Shown piece after piece: positions 45,440 through 51,816 of a stretch of 51,816 nucleotides of DNA. Made by a program: the position numbers and the translations under genes. Below the pieces are notes generated by a model. It was given only the letters and a program-made list of their open reading frames with translations, did no database searches and was not told the DNA's origin. The DNA lies in NCBI RefSeq assembly GCF_003060965.1, contig NZ_QAII01000001.1:1-51816 (forward strand). Reading direction: 5' to 3'. Positions within the stretch are counted from its first letter, which is position 1. The number at the start of each line of letters is the position of its first letter. The stretch comes from Caulobacter sp. HMWF025. GTDB lineage: Bacteria; Pseudomonadota; Alphaproteobacteria; Caulobacterales; Caulobacteraceae.

Positions 45440-47908
45440 ATGATCCGATCCATGCCCGCAACGACCGAGCACGCGTCCGGTAGGCAAGGCGACACCGTCA
45501 AGACGGTGTCATTGAGCCTGCTGGCCGCTGTGGGCTATGCGCTCCTGGCCTATGTCTGTGTCGAGGTGCCGCGCGCCTATGGCGTGGTTACACCGATCTG
45601 GCTTTCCAACGCCTTCGTCATCGCCTGTCTGCTCGCCGTCGAAACGCAGCGCTGGCCCTGGTTGCTGGCCGGGGCCCTGATCGGCGGACTGGCCGCCGGG
45701 GCCCATGCCGGCGACGCGCCGGGGATCAGTTTCGTCCTGACGACGGCCAATATCGTTCAGACAGGCCTCTGTGCCTGGGCGGTCCGGCGCTTGCTGGGGC
45801 AAGAGTTCGACCTGGGACGGCCCAGGCACATGGTCATCTTTGTCGTTCTGGCCGGTATCCTCGTGCCGCTGGTGACAGGGGCTGCAGCGGCAGCCTTTCA
45901 TACGCTCACGCGGGGTGGCGACCTCTGGGGCAATCTCTGGGTCTGGGTGCTGGGCGATATTCTGGGCGTTCTGACCCTCACGCCCTGTCTGCTGGTCCTG
46001 AGCCAGGCCCGCACCTATCTGGCCGAACGGGGGCCGTCCCTTAGCGGTGCCCTGGCGATGCTGGGACTGATTGCCGTCTCTCTGACAGTCTTCTTCGCTT
46101 TCCGGTTTCCCCTGCTGTTTGTGATCCCGCCGATGATGCTGCTGGTGGCGTGGCAACTTGAAGTGCTGGGGGCTGTGGTCGGGGCGGTCATCGTCGCCAC
46201 CATCGCCATCATCGCCACGATGACCGGCTTCGGTCCGCTCCAGACTGTATCCAACCATCCGGTCATGCAGCTGGTCCTGCTGCAGGTGTTCCTGGCGGTG
46301 TCGATCTTTGTCAGCCTGCCGGTAGCGGCCTTTCAGCGCCAGCGCCGCTACATCCTCGACCGCATGGAGCGGGCCAGCGAGGCGGTGACCCGCAGCGAGG
46401 CCGGCTATCGCATGCTGACCGAGAACGCGCTCGACCTGATCATCCACAGCGATCTCACCGGCAAGGTCACCTACATGTCGCCCTCGTCGGTCGCCATGCT
46501 GGGCTATCAGCCGGAAGAGATGATCGGCCACCGGGCCATCGAGCTGGTGCATCCGGACGATTTCGACAGCGTCACGCAGTTCAGTGTCGATCAGGTCAAG
46601 GGCGGTCTGGCCCCGACCGACCGCATCGAATACCGCGCCTTCCGCAAGGACGGTTCGATGCTGTGGCTTGAGTCACGCCCGACCCTGGCCCGCGACCCGG
46701 TCACCGGCCGCAAGATCGGCATCACCGACGTCGTGCGCGATGTCACCGACCGCAAGGCCATGGAGCAGCAGCTGCGGGAATCGCAGGTGCGGGCCGAGGC
46801 CGCCGCCGCCGCCAAGGGCGAGTTCCTGGCCAATATGAGCCATGAGCTGCGGACGCCCCTGACCGCTGTCCTCGGCTTTGCCGGCATGATCGAGGGCCAG
46901 CCCGACCTCAGCCCCGTCAACCGTCGGCATCTGGCCCGGATCATTGATGGCGGTACCGCGCTGCTGGCGACGATCAACGACATCCTGGATTTTTCAAAGC
47001 TCGATGCCGGCCAGATGCAGATCAGGCCGCGTCCGGTTTCGCTGCCGGACCTGGTTCGGGACGTACTCGAAATCTTTGGGCCCCAGGCCTCGGCAAAGGG
47101 ACTGACCCTGACGGCCAGCGGACTGGAGGGCATCCCCGAACCGCTTGAGGCCGATCCCGATCGTGTCCGGCAGGTGCTGCTGAACCTCGTCGGCAATGCC
47201 ATCAAGTTCACCAGCCAGGGCGGCGCGGCCGTGGATCTCGCCTATGACGCGGCGGCCGGACGGCTGGATGTCGGCGTGCAGGATACCGGGCAGGGGATCG
47301 CGCCGGAGGACATCGGACGGCTCTTCACCCGGTTCTCCCAGATCGACTCCTCGATCAGCCGCCAGCACGGCGGGGCGGGACTGGGCCTGGCGATCTCCCG
47401 GGGGCTGGTCGAGGCCATGGGCGGCTCCATCCGGGTGGCCAGCCGGCTGGGCGAGGGCTCCCGCTTTGCCTTCGAATTGCCGGTCCGGCCTCCGGTCGAC
47501 AGGAACGAGGCGGTCCCCGTGGCCTTGCCGCCTTTGCCGGTGCTGCCACCCGGTTGTCGTGTGCTGGTGGTCGATGACAACGCCGCCAACCGGGAACTGG
47601 TCCGCACGGTCCTCGAGGCCTTTTCAGTGGATGTTTCCGAAGCCGTCGACGGGGAAGAGGGGGTCCGGGCCGCCGAGGGGGGCAGTTTCGACCTGATCCT
47701 GATGGATCTGCGCATGCCCCGCCTGGACGGGATCCGGGCAGCCGAGCAGATCCGCGCCGGTCATGGTCCCTGTGCCGGTGCGCCGATCCTTGCCTTCTCT
47801 GCCGACGTCCGCTCCGGTCCGACCGCTTCGGTGTTCAACGGATCGATCGCCAAACCGATGACCGTCGCCTCGTTGGTCGGCACCATCGCGGCCGCCCTGG
47901 CCGCCTGA
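45440..47908 (+). CDS. MASE1-PAS hybrid sensor histidine kinase
   Basis: An 822-residue inner-membrane kinase. The N-terminal 300 residues are eight or so helices of the MASE1 sensor type (GVVTPIWLSNAFVIACLLA, VWVLGDILGVLTLTPCLLV). A PAS domain follows (ENALDLIIHSDLTGKVTYMS, then HPDDFDSV). HisKA has His467 in ANMSHELRTPL, followed by HATPase (NLVGNAIKFTSQGG) and a receiver with Asp756 in LILMDLRMPRLDG. The start is ATG 45440 or ATG 45452. No response regulator is adjacent. It ends 5 nt before the convergent ABC-F gene. Confidence 0.9.
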   Translation: MIRSMPATTEHASGRQGDTVKTVSLSLLAAVGYALLAYVCVEVPRAYGVVTPIWLSNAFVIACLLAVETQRWPWLLAGALIGGLAAGAHAGDAPGISFVLTTANIVQTGLCAWAVRRLLGQEFDLGRPRHMVIFVVLAGILVPLVTGAAAAAFHTLTRGGDLWGNLWVWVLGDILGVLTLTPCLLVLSQARTYLAERGPSLSGALAMLGLIAVSLTVFFAFRFPLLFVIPPMMLLVAWQLEVLGAVVGAVIVATIAIIATMTGFGPLQTVSNHPVMQLVLLQVFLAVSIFVSLPVAAFQRQRRYILDRMERASEAVTRSEAGYRMLTENALDLIIHSDLTGKVTYMSPSSVAMLGYQPEEMIGHRAIELVHPDDFDSVTQFSVDQVKGGLAPTDRIEYRAFRKDGSMLWLESRPTLARDPVTGRKIGITDVVRDVTDRKAMEQQLRESQVRAEAAAAAKGEFLANMSHELRTPLTAVLGFAGMIEGQPDLSPVNRRHLARIIDGGTALLATINDILDFSKLDAGQMQIRPRPVSLPDLVRDVLEIFGPQASAKGLTLTASGLEGIPEPLEADPDRVRQVLLNLVGNAIKFTSQGGAAVDLAYDAAAGRLDVGVQDTGQGIAPEDIGRLFTRFSQIDSSISRQHGGAGLGLAISRGLVEAMGGSIRVASRLGEGSRFAFELPVRPPVDRNEAVPVALPPLPVLPPGCRVLVVDDNAANRELVRTVLEAFSVDVSEAVDGEEGVRAAEGGSFDLILMDLRMPRLDGIRAAEQIRAGHGPCAGAPILAFSADVRSGPTASVFNGSIAKPMTVASLVGTIAAALAA

Positions 47909-47913
47909 CCGGA

Positions 47914-49785
47914 TCAGCCCTGGGCTTCGGCCAGCTCCTCGGCCAGCGCCATCCAGGTCGCCTCGGCGTCTTCAAGCTTGGCCCTGGCGCTGCTGACCCG
48001 CTTGGTCAGCTCGGCGACCTTGGTCGGGTTCTTGTAGATCTGGGGATCGGCCAGCTGGGCGTCGAGTTCGGCCACCTGGCGCGTCGTGCGGGTTACGACC
48101 TGTTCGGCGGCCTCGATCTTGCGCTTCAGGGGCTCGATGGCGACCGCCTTGCGGGGGGCGGCCGAAGCCGTTTCGGCCTTGGCCGGCTCGCGCGCCACCT
48201 GGGTGGGTTTCACCGCCTGTTTGGCGCGGTCCAGCACGAACCTGGCATACTCGTCCATGTCGCCGTCGAACGGTTTGACGGTGCCGTCAGCCGCCAGCCA
48301 CAGGCGGTCGGCGACCAGTTCCATCAGCGAACGGTCGTGGGTGATCAGGATCACCGCGCCCTCATAGTCATTCAGGGCGTCCAGCAGGGCCCGGCGGCTG
48401 TCGATGTCGAGGTGGTTGGTCGGTTCGTCGAGGATCAGCATGTGCGGCGCGTCCATCGCCACCATGTTGAGCAGCAGGCGCGCGCGCTCGCCGCCTGACA
48501 GATTGGCGACCGTCGTCTCCTGCTTTTCGAAGCCGAGCCCGAACTGGGCCAGTTTCGAGCGGCGCGAGCTTTCCGAGGCGTCCGGCATGGCCCGGCGGAT
48601 AATCTCCAGCGGGGTGTCGACCGGGTCCATGGCCTCGATCTGGTGCTGGTGGAACCAGCCGACCTTCATCTTGCGGTCGCGGTGCAGTTCGCCCGACTGG
48701 ATGTCCAGGGCCCCGGCGATCATCTTGGCGAAGGTCGACTTGCCGGCCCCGTTGACGCCCAGCAGGCCGATGCGGTCATCCAGGTCCATGCGCAGGTTGA
48801 GGTTCTTGAGGATCGGACGTCCGGCCTCGTAGCCTACATTGGCTCGCTCCAGCCGGATCAGCGGCGGGGCCAGGGGACGCGGCGGTGAGGGCAGGGTGAA
48901 GGGCGCGACGCGCTCTTCGATCGTGGTGGCCACCGGCTCCATCTTGGCCAGGCGCTTCATGCGCGACTGGGCCTGGGCGGCCTTTGAGGCCTTGGCCTTG
49001 AAGCGATCGACGAAGGCCTGCAGGTGGGCGCGCTCGGCGTCCTGCTTGGCCTTGGCCGACAGCTGCAGGCGGGCCTTTTCGGCGCGGCGCTTCTCGAAGT
49101 CGTCGTAGCCGCCGGTGTAGAGCTCCAGCTTGCCGCCGGCCAGGTGCAGCATGTGCGTACAGCTGTTGTTGAGCAGCTCGCGGTCGTGGCTGACGATCAG
49201 GGCGGTGTGCGGATACTTCTGCAGCCGGGCTTCCAGCCACAGGGCCCCTTCCAGGTCGAGATAGTTGGTCGGTTCGTCCAGCAGCAGCATGTCCGGCTCG
49301 GAGAACAGGGCCGCGGCCAGGGCCACGCGCATCCGCCAGCCGCCGGAGAACTCGCTCATCGGCCGTTGCAGGTCCTCCTGCGAGAAGCCCAGGCCCGAAA
49401 GAATTTCCGAGGCCTTGGCCGGGGCCGCGTCGGAGTCGATTTCGATCAGCCGGTTCCAGATCTCGCCCATTTCCTCCGGATCAGCCGTCTCCAGGCGCGT
49501 CAGCAGGCTGTGACGCTCCTCGTCGGCTTCCAGCACCGTGTCGAGCAGACTGACGGGCGTGGCGGGGTGCTCCTGGTCGACCGAACCGATGCGGGCGGAC
49601 TTCGGGAGGCTGATCTCGTCGTCACCGGCGTGAAGCTGGCCCAGCACCAGCTTGAACAGGGTCGACTTGCCGACGCCGTTGCGACCGATGAGGCCGACCT
49701 TGGCTCCGGGCGGCAGGTTGACGCTGGCGTGGTCGAAAAACTTCCGTCCCCAGGCATTGAAGGTCAGGTCTTTGATCTGAAGCAT
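47914..49785 (-). CDS. ABC-F family ribosome-associated ATPase
   Basis: A 623-residue cytosolic protein with two ABC domains and no membrane part. Domain 1 has Walker A LIGRNGVGKST and signature FSGGWRMR. Domain 2 has LLGVNGAGKST and LSGGERARLLL. The linker between them (about residues 230-290) is charged and helical, the P-site tRNA interaction motif position. The C-terminal 80 residues form a coiled coil. ABC-F proteins act on stalled or slow ribosomes; the length and C-terminal coil suggest the YheS/Uup side of the family rather than EttA. Confidence 0.88.
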   Translation of the reverse strand: MLQIKDLTFNAWGRKFFDHASVNLPPGAKVGLIGRNGVGKSTLFKLVLGQLHAGDDEISLPKSARIGSVDQEHPATPVSLLDTVLEADEERHSLLTRLETADPEEMGEIWNRLIEIDSDAAPAKASEILSGLGFSQEDLQRPMSEFSGGWRMRVALAAALFSEPDMLLLDEPTNYLDLEGALWLEARLQKYPHTALIVSHDRELLNNSCTHMLHLAGGKLELYTGGYDDFEKRRAEKARLQLSAKAKQDAERAHLQAFVDRFKAKASKAAQAQSRMKRLAKMEPVATTIEERVAPFTLPSPPRPLAPPLIRLERANVGYEAGRPILKNLNLRMDLDDRIGLLGVNGAGKSTFAKMIAGALDIQSGELHRDRKMKVGWFHQHQIEAMDPVDTPLEIIRRAMPDASESSRRSKLAQFGLGFEKQETTVANLSGGERARLLLNMVAMDAPHMLILDEPTNHLDIDSRRALLDALNDYEGAVILITHDRSLMELVADRLWLAADGTVKPFDGDMDEYARFVLDRAKQAVKPTQVAREPAKAETASAAPRKAVAIEPLKRKIEAAEQVVTRTTRQVAELDAQLADPQIYKNPTKVAELTKRVSSARAKLEDAEATWMALAEELAEAQG

Positions 49786-49809
49786 TTGACGGGACGACTA
49801 CGCAGCGGG

Positions 49810-49838
49810 TTGGCGGGGAGCAAGCGCCCGGCTATAAG
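49810..49838 (+). promoter_or_regulatory. Caulobacter-type promoter of ndk
   Basis: TTGGCGG (49810-49816) matches the -35 TTGACGS at 6 of 7 positions. Fourteen nt downstream, GCTATAAG (49831-49838) matches the -10 GCTANAWC at 7 of 8. Transcription would begin about 49845, 37 nt before the ndk start. Confidence 0.6.
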
Positions 49839-49881
49839 CCCGCAACCTCCCAATTCACAACTTTATGTGTGAGATATCTTC

Positions 49882-50301
49882 GTGACCGAACGCACCTTCT
49901 CGATCATCAAGCCGGACGCCACGCGTCGCAACCTGACCGGCGCCATCAACGCGGTGATCGAGGCCGCCGGCCTGCGCATCGTCGCCCAGCGTCGCGTCCA
50001 CCTGACCGAAGCCCAGGCCAAGAAGTTCTACGAAGTTCACGCCGAGCGTCCGTTCTACGGCGAACTGGTCGGCCAGATGATCGCCGAGCCGGTCGTCGTG
50101 CAGGTCCTGGAAGCCGAAGGCGCCGTGGCCAAGTACCGCGAAGTCATGGGCGCCACCAACCCGGCCGCCGCTGACGAAGGCACCATCCGCAAGCTGTTCG
50201 CCCTCTCGATCGGCGAAAACTCGGTCCACGGTTCGGACAGCCTGGAGAACGCCGCGATTGAAATCGCCCAGTTCTTCACGGACGACCAGATCGTCGGCTA
50301 A
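49882..50301 (+). CDS. ndk: Nucleoside diphosphate kinase
   Basis: Transfers the terminal phosphate of ATP to other nucleoside diphosphates through a phospho-histidine. The 139-residue product has the ATP-site start [38 protein letters not shown] and the catalytic His116 in [14 protein letters not shown]. The start is GTG 49882 in a short AT-rich leader, where an obvious Shine-Dalgarno sequence is missing; it is divergent from the ABC-F gene. A clear terminator follows. Confidence 0.97.
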   Translation: MTERTFSIIKPDATRRNLTGAINAVIEAAGLRIVAQRRVHLTEAQAKKFYEVHAERPFYGELVGQMIAEPVVVQVLEAEGAVAKYREVMGATNPAAADEGTIRKLFALSIGENSVHGSDSLENAAIEIAQFFTDDQIVG

Positions 50302-50328
50302 GGCTTTCCCGCCTTAACGACAGCAAGA

Positions 50329-50358
50329 GGCCGGCGGAGCGATCCGCCGGCCTTTTTT
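50329..50358 (+). terminator. Rho-independent terminator of ndk
   Basis: GGCCGGCGGA (50329-50338) pairs with TCCGCCGGCC (50343-50352) around GCGA and is followed by six T. It also lies just past the end of the convergent DedA gene. Confidence 0.9.
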
Positions 50359-50367
50359 GCTTGTGGA

Positions 50368-51015
50368 TCAGGCGGCGACGCGGACGGCGCGGGCCTGCGG
50401 GGCCAGAAGGCGTCGGGCGGCCAGATAGACGGCCAGACAAAGCAGGGCGGCCGCGAGGGCTACGATTGTGCCGGCGACCGGGTCGGTCAGCAGCAGGTCA
50501 AGATTGCGGGCCGCCAGATAGCCGGGCGCGAGCAGCGAGATCACCCAAAGTGGGGCGGTCGCGGCGCTGGCGGCCTGAAACGCCCAGGGCCGGGCCCGCG
50601 ACATGCCCGCCACGATCGGAATGAACGGCCGCACCGGTCCCATGAAGCGCGCAGCCGCGATGGCAATAACGCCGTGGCGGCGCGACAGCAGGCGGGCTCG
50701 GGCGAACAGACGGCGATGACCGGCCAGCAGGCCGCGGGCCAGGCGGCGCGCTCCAAGCCCGCGGCCGAGCAGGTAGGAGATCGCATCACCGACGACGGCC
50801 CCGGCGCTGCACCACAGGATCGCTTCGACCGGATGCAGGGCCCCCTGGGCCACCAGGGCCCCGGCCATCAGCATCACCGCCACGATCGGGATCAGCAGGC
50901 CGACCAGGAGCAGGGCTTCGAGCAGGGTGAGGATGAACAGGATCAGCCCCGCCCAGAGGCTGTTCTGGGCGATCACTTCGGTGATTTGCGGCAGGAGCGA
51001 TTCCATGGTGCCCAT
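50368..51015 (-). CDS. DedA-family membrane protein
   Basis: A 215-residue inner-membrane protein of the DedA (SNARE-associated) group, which includes lipid flippases for undecaprenyl phosphate and phosphatidylethanolamine. Several hydrophobic segments flank the family core: GDAISYLLGRGLG and the ARFMGPVRPFIPIVAGMSR block with conserved Arg and Pro. ATG 51015 is used, with ATG 51006 and GTG 51039 as alternatives. A role in carrier recycling is family inference only. Confidence 0.85.
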   Translation of the reverse strand: MGTMESLLPQITEVIAQNSLWAGLILFILTLLEALLLVGLLIPIVAVMLMAGALVAQGALHPVEAILWCSAGAVVGDAISYLLGRGLGARRLARGLLAGHRRLFARARLLSRRHGVIAIAAARFMGPVRPFIPIVAGMSRARPWAFQAASAATAPLWVISLLAPGYLAARNLDLLLTDPVAGTIVALAAALLCLAVYLAARRLLAPQARAVRVAA

Positions 51016-51131
51016 GATGCTGAGGAAAAGTGACAACACTCTGATCGGGCGTGGTTACTGGAAGCTGCGCGACAATCGGCCTCACGTCCGGCGCATTTGG
51101 GTGCGCGCGTTTCAGGTCGCAAGGAGCGGAT

Positions 51132-51776
51132 GTGAAAGACTACGGCAAGAACGACATCGCCCTGGCCGCCGCCCTGTCGGGTGTGGCGGGCTATGTCGAC
51201 GCCATCGGCTTTCTGAAGCTTGGCGGGTTCTTCGTCTCGTTCATGAGCGGCAATTCCACCCGACTGGGGGTGGGGCTGGCGACCGGTCACCTTGAAGCGG
51301 CGCTGACCGCCCTGGTCCTGATCGCGCTGTTCGTGGCCGGGGTGGTGCTGGGCGCCCTGGTGGCCAACCGGGCGGGGGAGGGCCGCCGGGCCATGGTCAT
51401 GGGCCTGGAGGCCCTTCTGCTGGCGACCGCCGCCGGCCTGATTTCGCTCGGCCACGACCCTGTCGGTGTCGCAGCCATGGTCCTGGCCATGGGGGCCGAG
51501 AATGCCGTCTTCCAGCGCAACGGCGATGTCGGGGTGGGGCTGACCTATATGACCGGCGCGCTGGTCAAGGCCGGTCAGCGCATTGCGGCTGCCCTGACGG
51601 GCGGCGACCGCTGGGCCTGGGGGCCGTACGTCATGCTCTGGGCGGGCCTGACCCTCGGCGGGGCCCTCGGGGCCCTGGCCTATCTGCGACTGGGGGTCCT
51701 GGCCCTGTGGGGCGCAGCGACGGTCCTGGCCGGGCTGGCCCTTTTCCGCTTTGTCCGGGAACGAAGCCTAGGCTAG
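51132..51776 (+). CDS. DUF1275 (YoaK-like) membrane protein
   Basis: A 214-residue inner-membrane protein with about six helices. The N-terminal signature GVAGYVDAIGFLKLGGFFVS followed by FMSGNSTRLG is the DUF1275 hallmark. Function is unknown. The start is GTG 51132, fixed by AAGGAG at 51121-51126 with 5-nt spacing; an upstream frame to 51051 is not needed. The stop codon overlaps the end of the minus-strand gene that enters from the right. Confidence 0.85.
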   Translation: MKDYGKNDIALAAALSGVAGYVDAIGFLKLGGFFVSFMSGNSTRLGVGLATGHLEAALTALVLIALFVAGVVLGALVANRAGEGRRAMVMGLEALLLATAAGLISLGHDPVGVAAMVLAMGAENAVFQRNGDVGVGLTYMTGALVKAGQRIAAALTGGDRWAWGPYVMLWAGLTLGGALGALAYLRLGVLALWGAATVLAGLALFRFVRERSLG

Positions 51777-51816
51777 CGACCGGACAAAGTCCGCGAGGGT
51801 CGCCGCATAGAGGCGG
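51768..51816 (-). CDS. 3' end of a gene entering from the right edge
   Basis: On the minus strand an open frame ends at TAG (51770-51768), giving the last 15 residues RLYAATLADFVRSLA. The helix-like end resembles the C-terminus of many alpha/beta hydrolases, but it is too short to name. It overlaps the DUF1275 stop by 9 nt tail to tail. Confidence 0.4.
   Translation of the reverse strand, partial: RLYAATLADFVRSLA

Overview
The window is a GC-rich, gene-dense stretch of an alphaproteobacterial chromosome, most probably Caulobacter or a close relative in Caulobacteraceae. Four signs point there: the order rpsB-tsf-pyrH-frr-uppS-cdsA-dxr-mmpA-bamA-skp-lpxD-fabZ-lpxA-lpxI-lpxB; use of LpxI (with its Asp225) for lipid A synthesis; a 29-codon membrane-peptide gene behind a GAAC-N7-GAAC LexA box that matches SidA, the SOS-induced division inhibitor of Caulobacter; and promoters close to the Caulobacter housekeeping consensus (TTGACGS, 10-14 nt, GCTANAWC). 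I see no tRNA, rRNA, CRISPR array, insertion sequence or prophage. No gap between genes exceeds 300 bases.

Layout. 1-5 kb: end of an unidentified gene, guaB, a MAPEG membrane protein, an RsmB-type rRNA methyltransferase and guaA, all on the + strand. 5-10 kb: a minus-strand accessory block with a nucleoside hydrolase and, behind two palindromic operators, a coupled set of TetR regulator, berberine-bridge-type FAD oxidase, diacetylphloroglucinol-hydrolase (PhlG)-like enzyme and an exported or anchored fumarylacetoacetate-hydrolase-like protein. This block is the best candidate for an undescribed catabolic or detoxification system. 10.2-14.8 kb: SOS promoter, sidA, dnaE, a GFA-family protein and a possibly broken DUF5076-like gene. 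14.8-30 kb: a long + strand run for translation (rpsB, tsf, frr), UMP kinase, isoprenoid and phospholipid precursors (uppS, cdsA, dxr), the site-2 protease MmpA, outer-membrane protein assembly (bamA, OmpH/Skp) and lipid A (lpxD-fabZ-lpxA-lpxI-lpxB).

30-34 kb: a hybrid histidine kinase diverges from a FliK-like/FlhB-C-terminus-like pair that is not in a flagellar operon. 34-41 kb: gltA and gltX (minus), comEC (plus), and an RhlE-type DEAD-box helicase with a repetitive charged tail (minus). 41-48 kb: a methyltransferase, sdhE, mfd and a MASE1-PAS hybrid histidine kinase. 48-52 kb: an ABC-F ATPase, ndk, a DedA protein, a DUF1275 protein and the 3' end of a minus-strand gene.

Most of the window is conserved core. 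The distinctive parts are the PhlG-like cassette, the very short sidA with overlapping LexA sites, the orphan FliK/FlhB-like pair, the damaged-looking DUF5076 gene and the repetitive helicase tail. Functions are read from motifs and gene order only; no database search was run.
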